This document shows positions 1 to 9,416 of a stretch of 64,000 bases of DNA, in pieces. How positions within the stretch are numbered: the stretch's first letter is position 1; every line of letters begins with the position of its first letter. Source of the stretch: Akkermansia muciniphila (GTDB lineage Bacteria > Verrucomicrobiota > Verrucomicrobiia > Limisphaerales > BJHT01); assembly GCA_945861535.1 (NCBI GenBank), contig CAMAUZ010000005.1:116037-180036 (forward strand), read 5' to 3'. The notes under the pieces are model-generated. The model was given only the letters and a program-made list of their open reading frames with translations. It did no database searches and had not been told where the DNA came from. The position numbers were made by a program, and so were the translations under genes.

Positions 1-94
1 GATCGACGAAGCCCGGCAGCGTGAGGCCGAGCTGGGTGAGTTCGGGGTTGTGAGCGCGCACGCCGCTCATGGCGATGAATCCGATTTTTTTCAT
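1..94 (-). CDS. Start of a radical SAM-like protein (partial)
   Basis: The gene begins at an ATG whose complement is at 92-94 and runs off the left edge, so only about 31 residues are visible. The N-terminus starts MKKIGFIAMSGVRAHNPEL and continues with a G-L-T-L-P-G-F-V segment. I know this beginning from bacterial radical SAM proteins with an N-terminal B12-binding-type domain, but no cysteine motif lies inside the window, so the assignment rests on N-terminal resemblance only. It is transcribed leftwards, away from the repeat-filled gap that follows. Confidence 0.5.
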   Translation of the reverse strand, partial: MKKIGFIAMSGVRAHNPELTQLGLTLPGFVD

Positions 95-1183
95 AAGGGG
101 CCTTGGCAGTTTGCCGGCAACACCGGGTGGCGTCGCCGATTTTTCAGGGGTTGGTTTTTGGGGGTGATCAGGTTTTGGGCCGTTGGAGTTTTGGGAATCG
201 GTGCCGACTCGCGCAGTCGCCCTTCCCTCTCTGCGTTCATTCCGATCTCTGCGGTGTTCCACTCCGCGCCACCACCCTCGGGGCGTTTCCGCCAACCACC
301 GCAGAGATCGGAAAGAACGCAGAGACGGAAGGAGCCGAGGGAAATGCCCCGCAATCGCACGGCAGCCGCCCAGCATGCACGGCGGGACGCATCGGTTCGT
401 GAGTGCGGCCGGGTTGGGCAGGGGAATTTGGGGCAAGAAAATGGGCAGGAAGGAATTGGCGGCGGGGCGGGATGGCCGTCGCGTTGGCAACCATCAGACC
501 ATCGGAAACTGGTCGCCGACGCCTGGCGCTTCGTCCCGGAGGGACACCGCAGGAAATTAGCCGGGGGCAAGCCCGCGGCAGCGGGCGCGGCCCCCGGTTT
601 CACCGCCGAACGGGCCATGCCCCAGCGGGGCCTCGGAGAAGTTTTTGGTGTCGGCCGCACTGGAACATTTACACCACCGCTCGTCGCGTCGGGCCGATTC
701 GGCAGCCAGTGACCGGCCAGCATCCCGGACCATTTCTTCGATGCCCCGCTGGGGCACAGAGCCATTCGGCCCAGCTTCCGGGGGCGGCGTCCGCAGGAGC
801 GGACTTGCCCCCGGCTAATCTCCTCCGGCGTCCCTCCGGGACGGGAACCGCGCGGTCACGCTCTGAGCACGCGAAACCACCGGCGCAGGAATGGCGTTCC
901 CACGTCGTTCGGTCGCGGCTCCAGCCCGCGGTACTACAACTCTGCAAAATCCTCGCGTGGCACGAGGATTTTTCCCGGAGCGCGGCTGTGTGCGCGGAGC
1001 ACCAGCCGCAGCACGTTGGCCGCACGGGACGCCTCGGGTTCCATCGGATGTCGGCGAGGATTCGGGGCCGCTGCGGCTCGTCCTCGGCGGACACAGCCGC
1101 GCTCCTTCGGTTGCGGCTTCGCCGCCCTGTGTTCATCGTGTCTCGGTGATTCATAACGCGTTTCCCCGCTGCACGGTTTCGGT
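95..1183. repeat. Repeat-rich intergenic region, no credible gene
   Basis: About 1.1 kb of dispersed palindromic elements. An inverted repeat of about 30 bases has arms near 219-250 and 299-330 (key word gatctctgcgg / ccgcagagatc). A second family (cccggagggac followed by aaattagccgggggc) is at about 534-590, with an inverted copy at about 770-850. A third family (gcgcggctgtgt ... accagccgcagc) is at about 980-1012 and inverted at about 1070-1108. The same families recur near 3.4-3.9 kb and 16 kb. Open frames here on both strands are compositional artefacts. Confidence 0.75.
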
Positions 1184-1582
1184 TCAGAGCAGATGCCACA
1201 GCTCCCACAAGGTCAGCACTGCGCCGGTCAGCAGACTGGCGACGGGAATGACGAAGGCGTTCCACCAGCGCGGGCTGGTGGCCATGAGCGCACACGCGAC
1301 GGGCATGGTGATGGCACCGATGACGAAGGCCCACGACGCGACCAGCAGCGTGCCCGTCATCGCTGCGAACAGGCCGGCGGCGGAGTAGAACATCACGTTG
1401 ATCACCGCGAGGCCGAAGAAGGAGATGTGCCCGAGGCGCAGCATCCGACGCGGGTAGCTGGTGTAGCCGCCGAGCCAGTCGGCGTGGTGGAATTTCATTC
1501 CGAGCAGCGCGCCGGAGACGAAGCCGAGGAGCACGCCGATCCAGGCGGCGAAGAGGTTGAGCATGGGAGGTTGGAGTTTCAT
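1184..1582 (-). CDS. Small integral membrane protein
   Basis: 132 residues with about four hydrophobic segments: one near residues 8-28 (LFAAWIGVLLGFVSGALLG), one near 50-70, one near 72-92 and one near the C-terminus. I do not recognise a named family. It is the last gene of a three-gene minus-strand operon behind two lipoprotein genes, with a 12-base gap from the preceding stop. An internal ATG (MLNLF, at 1564) is an alternative start. It is probably an inner-membrane protein working with the two lipoproteins, but that is only inference from context. Confidence 0.7.
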   Translation of the reverse strand: MKLQPPMLNLFAAWIGVLLGFVSGALLGMKFHHADWLGGYTSYPRRMLRLGHISFFGLAVINVMFYSAAGLFAAMTGTLLVASWAFVIGAITMPVACALMATSPRWWNAFVIPVASLLTGAVLTLWELWHLL

Positions 1583-1594
1583 GGCGGGGAGGGG

Positions 1595-2605
1595 TCAACG
1601 GTTGAAGGCGAAGGAGCGGGCGTGGTTTGGTTGCGGGGCCGATTGCGGCGACGCGAGGGCGCTGCTGGCGCGGGCGGGACCGCTTTGGAAATCGGCGAGC
1701 TGGGCGACGATCTGGCGCGTGACAACTTCGAGGCCCCGATCCAATTCCGCACGCAGCAGGGCCGCGTCGTTGGCTCCCCAAGCGGGGAACTTCCGGCCCT
1801 CGCTGCGATAGGCGACCCGGAAGACATCCAGCTCGCGACGGTCGTCGGCGCGCAGCACGCGCACGCGGTAGCCGAGGTGCAGTTGCAGCGTGGGATTGAT
1901 TTCATCGGTGCCGCGCAGCGACCGCTCGCCGTGGTACAACTCGAGGATGGTGTCGCACTCGCGGCGTACGGAATTGGCCGCCGGCACGATGGAGTGGCAC
2001 GTGGTCTGCCGGGTTCGCGCCAGGATGCGGCGGGTGGTTTCCGCGGTGATCGGCACGGACGCCGGAGTTTTGCTCAAGGCGCTGAGCGCGGGCGCGTGTT
2101 CGGCCTCGGGGATGCCTTGGGACGCCCCACGGCTTGCGCCCCAGGCTGCGCCTACGGGAGACCACACCGCGGCGACGAGGCTCTGCGCCAGCTCGAACGC
2201 GCTCCCGATCAGGACGACTGGTCCTTCCCCGGAGCTTGACGCGCGATGGCGATGGTTGTCTTCCCAAAAGTCGGACACTTGAGCGCCTTCGTAGGAAACC
2301 GGCGCCAGCGCCCGGGCGCCTGCGCTTGTGGCGCTTTTCACGGCCTCGGCGCGAGTCGGCGGGACCTGGATGCGGAGGGGTTCGTCTCGCAGAACGCTGC
2401 TGATTCCAATGGTTCCGAGCGGTCCGAGGCCTTGGCGGTACTCGCGCAGACCGCCGGGCGACACGGCGGGCAATGGTGCCATCGCATTGCGCGGCGGAAG
2501 CGCGGTGTGGGGTTGCGTGGCGCAGCCGGCGAGCCAGAGGCCCAGCAGGGCGGCCGCGCAACAGACGGTGGGTTTGACCAGTTGATGAATGGAGTGTGTT
2601 TTCAT
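1595..2605 (-). CDS. Predicted lipoprotein, unknown function
   Basis: 336 residues. The N-terminus is a lipoprotein signal peptide: a basic start, a hydrophobic stretch, then the lipobox LAGC with the acylated Cys near residue 28. A short hydrophobic stretch near residues 130-150 (VVLIGSAFELAQSLVAAVWS) is also present. The C-terminal part (LGYRVRVLRADDRRELDVF...) looks like an all-beta region, while the last 30 residues are Ala/Ser/Pro-rich. It is the second gene of the operon, starting 8 bases after the upstream stop. It probably sits in the envelope; no enzymatic motif was found. Confidence 0.7.
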   Translation of the reverse strand: MKTHSIHQLVKPTVCCAAALLGLWLAGCATQPHTALPPRNAMAPLPAVSPGGLREYRQGLGPLGTIGISSVLRDEPLRIQVPPTRAEAVKSATSAGARALAPVSYEGAQVSDFWEDNHRHRASSSGEGPVVLIGSAFELAQSLVAAVWSPVGAAWGASRGASQGIPEAEHAPALSALSKTPASVPITAETTRRILARTRQTTCHSIVPAANSVRRECDTILELYHGERSLRGTDEINPTLQLHLGYRVRVLRADDRRELDVFRVAYRSEGRKFPAWGANDAALLRAELDRGLEVVTRQIVAQLADFQSGPARASSALASPQSAPQPNHARSFAFNR

Positions 2606-2613
2606 GGCAGGGG

Positions 2614-3186
2614 TTAGTGGTTGGGTGAAGTGGCATACGCAAACGCGAACGGCGGGAGCAGACAGGCCGCGACGGCGAGGGCGTCAGTGACCACCGCGAA
2701 CGGAGTGAGTGCCACCTTGCGGAAGTCGGCGGTCGCGGTCTCGTACAACGGCAGCGGATAGTATTCCAATTCCCGGCCCTGCTCCGTCAGCGTGAATCCG
2801 TGATCGGAGGAACTCAGGCGCGCGCGCAGGCCGGAACCGCGGGTGAGCGCGGACGCGGTGAAGTTGGGCGCGGGGGGATCAAGCGGGATCGGCTGGAGAC
2901 CAGCGGCGGCGCTCCGCGGGGCAAACTCGGGCGTCAGGTTGTTCCGCAGCCGGGCCGCATTCACCCGCGCGTAATAGGCCCGCGGCACCCGCGTCCGCTT
3001 GCCCTCGCGGGTCTCGAAATACGTCACCAACACATCCCGGCGATCCGGCGCGAGGAATAATTGAAGTTCCGGTTCGGCGCTGCCGCGAATCACGTCTCCG
3101 GTGCGTCTTTCGTTCCAAACTTGGGAGGTGGTGCAGCCGATGGCGAAGGACAGTCCGACGAGGAGCAGGGCAAATTTTGTTTTCAT
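2614..3186 (-). CDS. Predicted lipoprotein, unknown function
   Basis: 190 residues, beginning MKTKFALLLVGLSFAIGCTT, a clear lipoprotein signal peptide with the lipidated Cys at residue 18. The mature part has no motif I recognise; it contains a F-E-T-R-E-G-K-R-T-R-V-P segment and a hydrophobic C-terminal stretch (ALAVAACLLPPFAFAYA) that could be membrane-associated. It is the first gene of a tightly packed three-gene operon (3186 to 1184). Upstream lies a repeat-rich gap, so any promoter would be just beyond 3186. Confidence 0.7.
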   Translation of the reverse strand: MKTKFALLLVGLSFAIGCTTSQVWNERRTGDVIRGSAEPELQLFLAPDRRDVLVTYFETREGKRTRVPRAYYARVNAARLRNNLTPEFAPRSAAAGLQPIPLDPPAPNFTASALTRGSGLRARLSSSDHGFTLTEQGRELEYYPLPLYETATADFRKVALTPFAVVTDALAVAACLLPPFAFAYATSPNH

Positions 3187-3955
3187 GGTTTGCTTGTAAG
3201 CCCGCGGTGCGCCGCTCCGTTAATCGAAATTAAAATTGCGACATTGCCGGAAGCGATGGGTGCGGGCGCAGCGGCGGACGCAGCGACGGAGAGCGGGCGG
3301 GATGGCGTGGGTGGGGGCGGAACTGCGAACCAGAAAATGGAGAACCGTGGCGGGGCACCGATGAACACGGGCTCGCGGAGGCGCAATCAGGCCGGAGCGC
3401 GGCCGTGTCGCAGACCAGCGGCAGCCGCCAATTCTGCGAGATGACCGGGAGGCATTTCGCGGTCGGTGGAAAGTGTCAGCGCGCTGCGGTTGGTGATTTG
3501 CACACCGCCGAATGGAGTTTGAACCTTTCCTGCCGTTCACGACGGACGGACCGCCCCGGCCGACGTCGCTGGCACCGCGAAGGATGCCGGAGGCATCCAA
3601 GAAATTAGCCGGTGGTGCAAGGAGCGCAGCGACTGGAACCACCGGTTCTGCCCCACCACAGGTGTCAACGCCCCGGCGGGGCGCGAGAAGGCGTGGAGGT
3701 TCCGCGACGGATGAAGCGCGGCGGTGACGGCGGCGTTTCGGGCGAGCGCGCGGCTCGCGCGCACCGCCGGGGCGCAGCGCCGGGTGAGACCTTGTTTCCG
3801 GTGGTTCCGCTACGTTTCACCACCGGCTAATATCTTGCGTGCCTCCGGCACGACGCAGTGGCGCGGCTGTGTCGCAGACCAGCCGCAGCGGCCAATTCTG
3901 CGAGCTGGCCGCGAAGCATTTCGCGGTCGCTGGAAAGTGTCAGCGCGCCGCGGCG
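3187..3955. repeat. Repeat-rich intergenic region
   Basis: Holds dispersed elements already seen at 0.1-1.1 kb: copies of the ggagcgcggc-tgtgtcgcagacc family at about 3397-3433 and 3859-3893, and two copies of the aaattagccggtgg family in opposite orientation (about 3585-3660 and about 3800-3850). The arms of the latter could fold into a long hairpin. I see no gene. Confidence 0.7.
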
Positions 3956-6655
3956 TCACGCCCCGTCGTCGTCGGGGTGATCTTCCCGGCATTTCCGGTC
4001 GAGCACCTCGATGACCAGCGCCAGCACCAGCAGCATGAGGGGCAACGCTTCGGGCCGGGGGCGTTGCTTGGCCGGGCGTTCCTCGGACTGCTCCAACAAC
4101 TGGCTGGCCAGCAGCGCCATCAGTTCCGGCTGGGGGCCGTTCTCGAGGAGAAATTTCGAGCTCTCGCCGTAGGAGGCCTGCCGGGTCACGACCTCTTTGA
4201 GACGGAGCAACTGCTGGCCCAAGGCCGCGTGCAGCTCCTGGAACAGAATCTCCGGCCCGAAGCAGCCGGCCGGCACGAAGGCAAACCACACCTCGATGAG
4301 CTGAGGCATCATGAACTCGAATTCAGATTCGCTCAGCCGTCCGTCCACGACCGCCAACAAGTCGTCGAACAAAAAACAGCCCGCTGCTTCGAGCATCGCA
4401 TTTGCCTGCTGGGGTGACTCGAACAGGCCGAGGGCGACGTGCAGCCGCGCCGCCAATTCCTCCGCGGAGAACGGTCGTGGCGGCAGACGCGGCCACGGCT
4501 TGAGTTCGTTGTCGTGCTCGCGGGCGTCATCCGCGTCGTCGTCGAGAACTCCCTCCCGGCATTTCCGGTCGAGCACTTCGACGGTCGCCGCGACGAGCAT
4601 CAGAATCAGGGGCATGACGGACGCTCGGGGACGGTCCTTGTCCGGCATGTCCTGATATTGCTGCAACAACTGGTTGGCCAACAGACTCGTCATGGTGGGC
4701 TGGGGACCTTGCGCGATGAGTTCAAGAATGCTTCCGGGCGGCAGCGGAGAGTCAGGATTCTGAGCTAGGGCGGCATCGAACCGGCCCAGCAGCTTGCCCA
4801 AGGCGGCTTGCAACTCCGCGAACTCGATGTCCGGTCCGAAGCAGCCCGGCGGCACAAATGCAAACCAAGTCTGAAGTATCGCCGGGACCATGAAACTGAT
4901 CTCCGAGTCGGTCAGTCCGTCGCCGACCAGGTCGGGCAAATCGTCGAGCAGAAAACAGTCGGCCTTCTTCGCCTCCGTGCGTGCCTCGGCCGCGGAGTCG
5001 TAGCGCTCCACGCCGACGCGCAAACGCTCGCTGGCCTGCGGCGCTGAAAACGGGCCGGGCGGCAGTTCCGGCCAGGGTTCCAGATCGTCGATGAAATCCT
5101 CCTCGTCCGCAGCGTCGCCCGCGTCGTCAAGCGGCGGCGGGCCGGGAGGATTCCGTTTGAGACCCGGCCGCAGCGGCGGGGGATCGAAGATCAATTCGTG
5201 CGCGCCCAGTTCGCGCAGGAGCCAGTTGCAATCCGCCGCCATCCCGGTCTCGCGGGCGCGCTCGTCGGTCAGGCGCACCCGCTCCTTCAACAACCCAAGC
5301 AGGACCGGGCGCAACTGCGGATCCAGTGCGGCCGCGCGCGGCGTCAGATTTTTCAACGCCGGCACCGGCGCGTCGAGCCACTGGCGGTCCATTTCCTCGA
5401 ATTGCTCCTCGAGCGCCCTGGCTTGAGCGACCTTGCCGGCCGGCACCGCGACCCGGCTCGCCCCCAGCGACACGTGCTGCGGTTCCTCCAGCAGGCGCGA
5501 CGGCACCAGGCTCGGGTCGTAGGACGGAGCTTTGGCGCGAAGGTGAGCCGCCAGATTGTCCCGCCGCTCGCCGGTGAAGCGCACGCGGGAGCCGAGCAGC
5601 GCCTCCAGTTTGGTCCGCAGCCGGCCCGTCCGCTCCGCGCCGATGGCCTCGGCGCGCCAGTGCGCCTGGCCGAGCAACACGCGGCCCAGCGTTTGATGGG
5701 GCGTGGTGAGCAGTCCCCCGGCGCCGGGGGCCGCGAACCAGACCCGGCCTTCGGCGAAACCCTCGTCCATTTCGGCGTCGGTCAATTCATCGATCTCCAC
5801 CTCCGGCACCGCGTCCAGCAGCGCCCGGCATTCGCTGAACGGCGCGCGCAATTCATACACGGCCTTGCCGAAATCCGCGTCCAGCGTCGCGAGCATCTGC
5901 TGGTTCCGGGCCAGCACCACGGCCTCGCGAGCCTTGTCGAAGCGCGGGAAATTCTCCGCAAACCACGCGGACCATTGGCTGCGCTCCGTCGGTCCGCCCA
6001 GATGCCGGATCAGTTCGGCCACCACCCCCAGCGGATCAAGCCCCGCCAGCGGCGTCATCGGCACGGCGAAACCCGAGCAGCGCCAGTAATGCGGCAGTGG
6101 AAAAAACCAGCCCAACATCGCGCTGAAACGGCAGGCCTGTGCCGCCAGACTGCGGTCAACCACGATGAGCGGCTGCGGATTCGCCTCCATCAAATCCACC
6201 ACTTCCACCCGCCGGTCATCCAGCACGCGATGCACCTCGAACAGCCGCAGTTGCAGGTCCATCGCCGCCCGCTGCATCACGCGCTCGTCATTCTTCAACC
6301 CGGGAAAACCCGCCATCCCCCACCGCTCCGCGCACGTCCGCCCGCTGGCATCGCGCCGAATGAACAGCTCGGTGATCTGCAACGCGCGCGCAGTGGTGGA
6401 TCGCGGATCCATCATCCGGGCCAGCATCCGCTCCGTCTCCGCGCGGTCCTTGGACGACGAGACATACCAGTCGTAGCTCTTGCGAATTATGCGGCCCTCC
6501 AGCTCGAAATACTGGTCGTAATTCTGCGGCGCGAACGGATTGAACCCGCAGTCGGCCGGGCACGCATACTTGCTCTGGCGGTTCTCGCCGCACTCGGCGG
6601 CCGAGATTTGCCGCTGCACCGCGGGGCAGAAACGCTGCTGGGAGGCTTTGCTCAT
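3956..6655 (-). CDS. Large conserved hypothetical protein with tandem C-terminal repeat and Cys-rich N-terminus
   Basis: 899 residues, no signal peptide, probably cytoplasmic. The first 40 residues hold four cysteines (FCPAVQ, ECGE, ACPADCGFNPF), a likely zinc-binding site. The C-terminal third contains two copies of a module of about 175 residues (about 523-700 and about 718-893). Each starts PWPxLPPxPFS, contains a CFLxDDL segment and WFAFVPxGCFGP, and ends VLDRKCRE. The linkers are acidic, and the DNA of the two module ends is still similar (ggcatttccggtcgagcac at both 3987 and 4557). I do not recognise a function; the duplication suggests a pseudo-dimeric unit. It stands alone on the minus strand. 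Confidence 0.75.
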   Translation of the reverse strand: MSKASQQRFCPAVQRQISAAECGENRQSKYACPADCGFNPFAPQNYDQYFELEGRIIRKSYDWYVSSSKDRAETERMLARMMDPRSTTARALQITELFIRRDASGRTCAERWGMAGFPGLKNDERVMQRAAMDLQLRLFEVHRVLDDRRVEVVDLMEANPQPLIVVDRSLAAQACRFSAMLGWFFPLPHYWRCSGFAVPMTPLAGLDPLGVVAELIRHLGGPTERSQWSAWFAENFPRFDKAREAVVLARNQQMLATLDADFGKAVYELRAPFSECRALLDAVPEVEIDELTDAEMDEGFAEGRVWFAAPGAGGLLTTPHQTLGRVLLGQAHWRAEAIGAERTGRLRTKLEALLGSRVRFTGERRDNLAAHLRAKAPSYDPSLVPSRLLEEPQHVSLGASRVAVPAGKVAQARALEEQFEEMDRQWLDAPVPALKNLTPRAAALDPQLRPVLLGLLKERVRLTDERARETGMAADCNWLLRELGAHELIFDPPPLRPGLKRNPPGPPPLDDAGDAADEEDFIDDLEPWPELPPGPFSAPQASERLRVGVERYDSAAEARTEAKKADCFLLDDLPDLVGDGLTDSEISFMVPAILQTWFAFVPPGCFGPDIEFAELQAALGKLLGRFDAALAQNPDSPLPPGSILELIAQGPQPTMTSLLANQLLQQYQDMPDKDRPRASVMPLILMLVAATVEVLDRKCREGVLDDDADDAREHDNELKPWPRLPPRPFSAEELAARLHVALGLFESPQQANAMLEAAGCFLFDDLLAVVDGRLSESEFEFMMPQLIEVWFAFVPAGCFGPEILFQELHAALGQQLLRLKEVVTRQASYGESSKFLLENGPQPELMALLASQLLEQSEERPAKQRPRPEALPLMLLVLALVIEVLDRKCREDHPDDDGA

Positions 6656-7067
6656 GCCCGCAGTCTGCGCCAGTCCGCCCGCCGATTGAAAAGCAAAACC
6701 GCGCGGGCAAGTCCGCCCGAAGCCCGCAGCTTACCAACCGAGGTGAAAACACGGGGCTTATCCGCAACGAGGCAGCGAGGGCGCGAAGAGCGCGGCCTTC
6801 AGGCCGCAGAAGCGTGCGTCCTGTCGACGGCGAGCGAGTTTTCGGGCGCTCGCTGCGGACTCGCCAACGGGTGGGCGGGCGGCGGCGTTCGGGTTGTTCG
6901 GGGCGTTCGCTGTGGGTGGACGTCTCTGCGGCCTGAAGGCCGCACTCCGGTCGCCCTGACTACAATTGCATCGTCACGGCATTCGTGTGGCTGGCGAAAA
7001 CTTTGGCCGCCGGTTACTCCTTTCTGGCACAATTTTAAGACCCAGTTTTACACCGACCAAACAGAGC
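6656..7067. repeat. Intergenic region with palindromic repeats
   Basis: About 410 bases between divergent genes, so promoters for both should lie here, but I cannot point to convincing -35/-10 boxes. A ggccttcaggccgcag palindrome near 6798 is repeated in inverted form near 6930 (gcggcctgaaggccgc), giving a potential long stem. No gene seen. Confidence 0.6.
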
Positions 7068-7364
7068 ATGAACCGACATTGCTGGAAATGCGGCGCCGAG
7101 TGGACCATCAAGGGCAACCCCGGGCGCGGCGAGAGCTGCCACGAGTGCCGCGCCGATCTGCGCGTCTGCCTTAACTGCGTGAGCTACGACCGCACCGTCG
7201 CCGACCAGTGCCGCGAGCGGCAGGCGGAACCGGTGCTCGAAAAGGACAAGGGGAATTTCTGCGAATTCTTCGAGTTCATCCGCCGCGTGTACCGGCCGCC
7301 CAAGGATCTGAATCCCCGCGAATCCTCCGCGCGCGATCAGATGAAAAAACTGTTCGGCGATTGA
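7068..7364 (+). CDS. Small zinc-ribbon protein
   Basis: 98 residues from the ATG at 7068. An in-frame start further upstream (6966) would add a non-conserved stretch, so the shorter start is chosen. Three CxxC pairs are visible (CWKC, CHEC, CLNC) with further cysteines in DQCRERQ and NFCEFFEF. The pattern fits a small zinc-binding protein of a family seen in several environmental bacteria: CxxC pairs followed by a C-R-E and an N-F-C-x-F-F-E-F motif. The function is not known to me. It is a single gene, flanked on both sides by repeats. Confidence 0.75.
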   Translation: MNRHCWKCGAEWTIKGNPGRGESCHECRADLRVCLNCVSYDRTVADQCRERQAEPVLEKDKGNFCEFFEFIRRVYRPPKDLNPRESSARDQMKKLFGD

Positions 7365-7741
7365 CGGCTGCTACCCGGTGACATCCTCGCGGGCGCGTCC
7401 GTGCGCCGCCCCGGAGCGCCGGCCGGGTGGGGCAGGCATCCGTGCCTGCCAGTTCGGGCGGCATCCCTGCCGCCCGTTTCCATGGCGGGCAAAACCTACG
7501 GCGGCACCGGGAACACGGGGTACGGATGGCCCGTGAACTGGCAGGCGAGGATGCCTGCCCCACCCGCCGCGCTGGCGGAGTTGACTTTGCCGCCGCACCT
7601 CGAAGACTGCGCGCGCTTTAGCACATGAACATTTCCGCCCTTGCCCGCCTGCCGATTGCTGCTGACGCCAGCGGACCTTCACGCGCCGGCGGCGGGTTTC
7701 TCCCGTCAGCACTGATCCCGGCGGGCCGCTGATTTCCCGGC
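7365..7741. repeat. Palindromic repeat cluster
   Basis: Contains an inverted pair: gggtggggcaggcatccgtg at about 7424, and its inverse gaggatgcctgccccacc at about 7547. Inner palindromes (ggcggcatccctgccgcc) lie between. This is another dispersed repeat family of the genome. The ATPase gene follows. No gene seen. Confidence 0.65.
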
Positions 7742-9250
7742 ATGGCGGACTCCTCCCCAACCCCGCTGCTCGAGGTGCAAAACCTCACCCGCCGCTTTCC
7801 CGGCGTCGTGGCCCTCGGCGGCGTCAGCCTCAAGCTCGCGCGCGGCGAGGTGATCTCGGTCATCGGCGAGAACGGCGCGGGCAAGAGCACGCTGATGAAA
7901 ATTCTCGCCGGCGTGCAGACCCCGAACAGCGGGCAAATCCTGCTCGACGGCCGACCCGTCACGATTGACTCCGTGCCCGCCGCCGAGGCGCTCGGCATCG
8001 CGCTGATCCATCAGGAACTCAACCTCTGCGACAACCTCGACGTCGCCACGAACATCTTCCTCGGCCGCGAACCGCGCCGCTGCGGCCTGATCGACAAACG
8101 CAAGACGTACAACGCCTCCGTGCCCCTGTTGCAAAAAGTCGGCCTCGACTGCTCGCCGCGCGAACTCGTCCGCAACCTCCCGCTCGGCCGGCAGCAACTC
8201 GTCGAAATCGCCAAGGCCCTCTCCGTCGGCGCGCGTGTGCTCATCATGGACGAGCCGACCTCGAGCCTGAGCCAGCACGAGACCGACCAGCTTTACCGGG
8301 TCGTGAAGGAACTCCGCGCGACCGGCGTGAGCGTCATCTACATCTCGCACCGGCTCGGCGAGGTGAAGGAGCTTTCCGACCGCGTCGTGGTGCTGCGCGA
8401 CGGCCAGAACGCGGGCGAACTCCAGCGCGACGAGATCAATCACGACGCGATGGTGCGCCTGATGATCGGGCGCGACATTTCGCGGCTCTACCAGCGGCCC
8501 TCGCATCCGGCGGGCGCGCCCGCGCTCGAGGTCCGCGGCCTGCGCACGCCCGTGCATCCGCGGCACGAGCTGAATTTCACCGTGCACGCCGGCGAGATCG
8601 TCGGCCTGGCCGGCCTCGTCGGCGCGGGCCGCACGGAGTTGCTGCGCGTGCTCTTCGGCATCGACCGCGCGCGCGGCGGCACCGTGCGCGTCGCCGGTCA
8701 GGAGGTGCGGCTCCACAGCCCCATCGACGCCATTCGCGCGGGCCTCGCGCTCGTGCCCGAGGATCGCAAGCAGCAGGGTCTCATCCTCGAAATGGCCGTG
8801 CGCCACAACCTCAGCCTCGCCAGCCTGCGCCGCGACGCGCGCTCCGGTTTCCTCGACCGCGCCAAGGAAGGCGCGATCACCGGGGAAATGATCGCCGCGT
8901 TGCGCATCAAGACCCCGAACGACCGCCAGTTGGCGCTCTACCTCTCCGGCGGCAATCAGCAGAAAATCGTCCTCGGCAAATGGCTGGCGCTGAAGCCGCG
9001 CCTGCTGCTGCTCGACGAACCCACGCGCGGCATCGACGTCGGCGCCAAGCAGGAGATCTACCGCCTCATGGAAGAGCTGGCCGGCCAGGGCGTGGCGATC
9101 CTGTTTGTCTCCAGTGAAATGGAGGAAATCCTCCGCATGTCCGACCGCGCGCTGGTCATGCACGAGGGCGGCCTCAGCGGCGAAGTGCCGCGCGGGCAAC
9201 TGTCCGAGGAAGCCATCATGCAACTGGCCACCGGCGCGGGGAAACATTGA
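7742..9250 (+). CDS. Sugar ABC transporter ATP-binding protein (RbsA/MglA type)
   Basis: 502 residues, the usual length for the duplicated ATPases of ribose/galactose-type importers. The first nucleotide-binding domain has Walker [10 protein letters not shown] (about residue 39), signature [15 protein letters not shown], and Walker [13 protein letters not shown]. The second has the family's typically degenerate Walker A (GLVGAGRTE), the signature [14 protein letters not shown] and Walker [15 protein letters not shown]. It is a cytoplasmic subunit that energises uptake by the permease at 9417, 166 bases downstream. No periplasmic binding-protein gene is beside it, so the substrate (ribose or another sugar or autoinducer) cannot be named. 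Confidence 0.93.
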   Translation: MADSSPTPLLEVQNLTRRFPGVVALGGVSLKLARGEVISVIGENGAGKSTLMKILAGVQTPNSGQILLDGRPVTIDSVPAAEALGIALIHQELNLCDNLDVATNIFLGREPRRCGLIDKRKTYNASVPLLQKVGLDCSPRELVRNLPLGRQQLVEIAKALSVGARVLIMDEPTSSLSQHETDQLYRVVKELRATGVSVIYISHRLGEVKELSDRVVVLRDGQNAGELQRDEINHDAMVRLMIGRDISRLYQRPSHPAGAPALEVRGLRTPVHPRHELNFTVHAGEIVGLAGLVGAGRTELLRVLFGIDRARGGTVRVAGQEVRLHSPIDAIRAGLALVPEDRKQQGLILEMAVRHNLSLASLRRDARSGFLDRAKEGAITGEMIAALRIKTPNDRQLALYLSGGNQQKIVLGKWLALKPRLLLLDEPTRGIDVGAKQEIYRLMEELAGQGVAILFVSSEMEEILRMSDRALVMHEGGLSGEVPRGQLSEEAIMQLATGAGKH

Positions 9251-9267
9251 GCATGATGACGCTGCGA

Positions 9268-9395
9268 CATTTCACCGTGGAGCGCGGCGTTCACGCCGCA
9301 GCAGCGCGGGGAACACGGCACCCGTTGAAATTGGCCGGCGCCCCCGTTGCAGCCGTGGCTCTCTGCGGCGTAAACGCCGCGCTCCAGGCGCAACC
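9268..9395. repeat. Inverted repeat inside the transporter operon
   Basis: Two copies of a dispersed element in opposite orientation: gtggagcgcggcgttcacgc near 9278 and gcggcgtaaacgccgcgctc near 9366. They could fold into a stem-loop between the ATPase and permease genes and may modulate the relative expression of the downstream gene. This is seen in sequence; the effect is inferred. Confidence 0.6.
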
Positions 9396-9416
9396 CCCTT
9401 TCGCACCCGTCACGTT

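Noticed and set aside
50..1149. Several overlapping frames of 200-370 codons on both strands
   Set aside because: They consist of translated dispersed palindromes; the same peptide pieces appear in unrelated gaps.
5198..7174. 658-codon plus-strand frame
   Set aside because: Antisense to the 899-residue protein; translation is His/Arg/Pro-rich without motifs.
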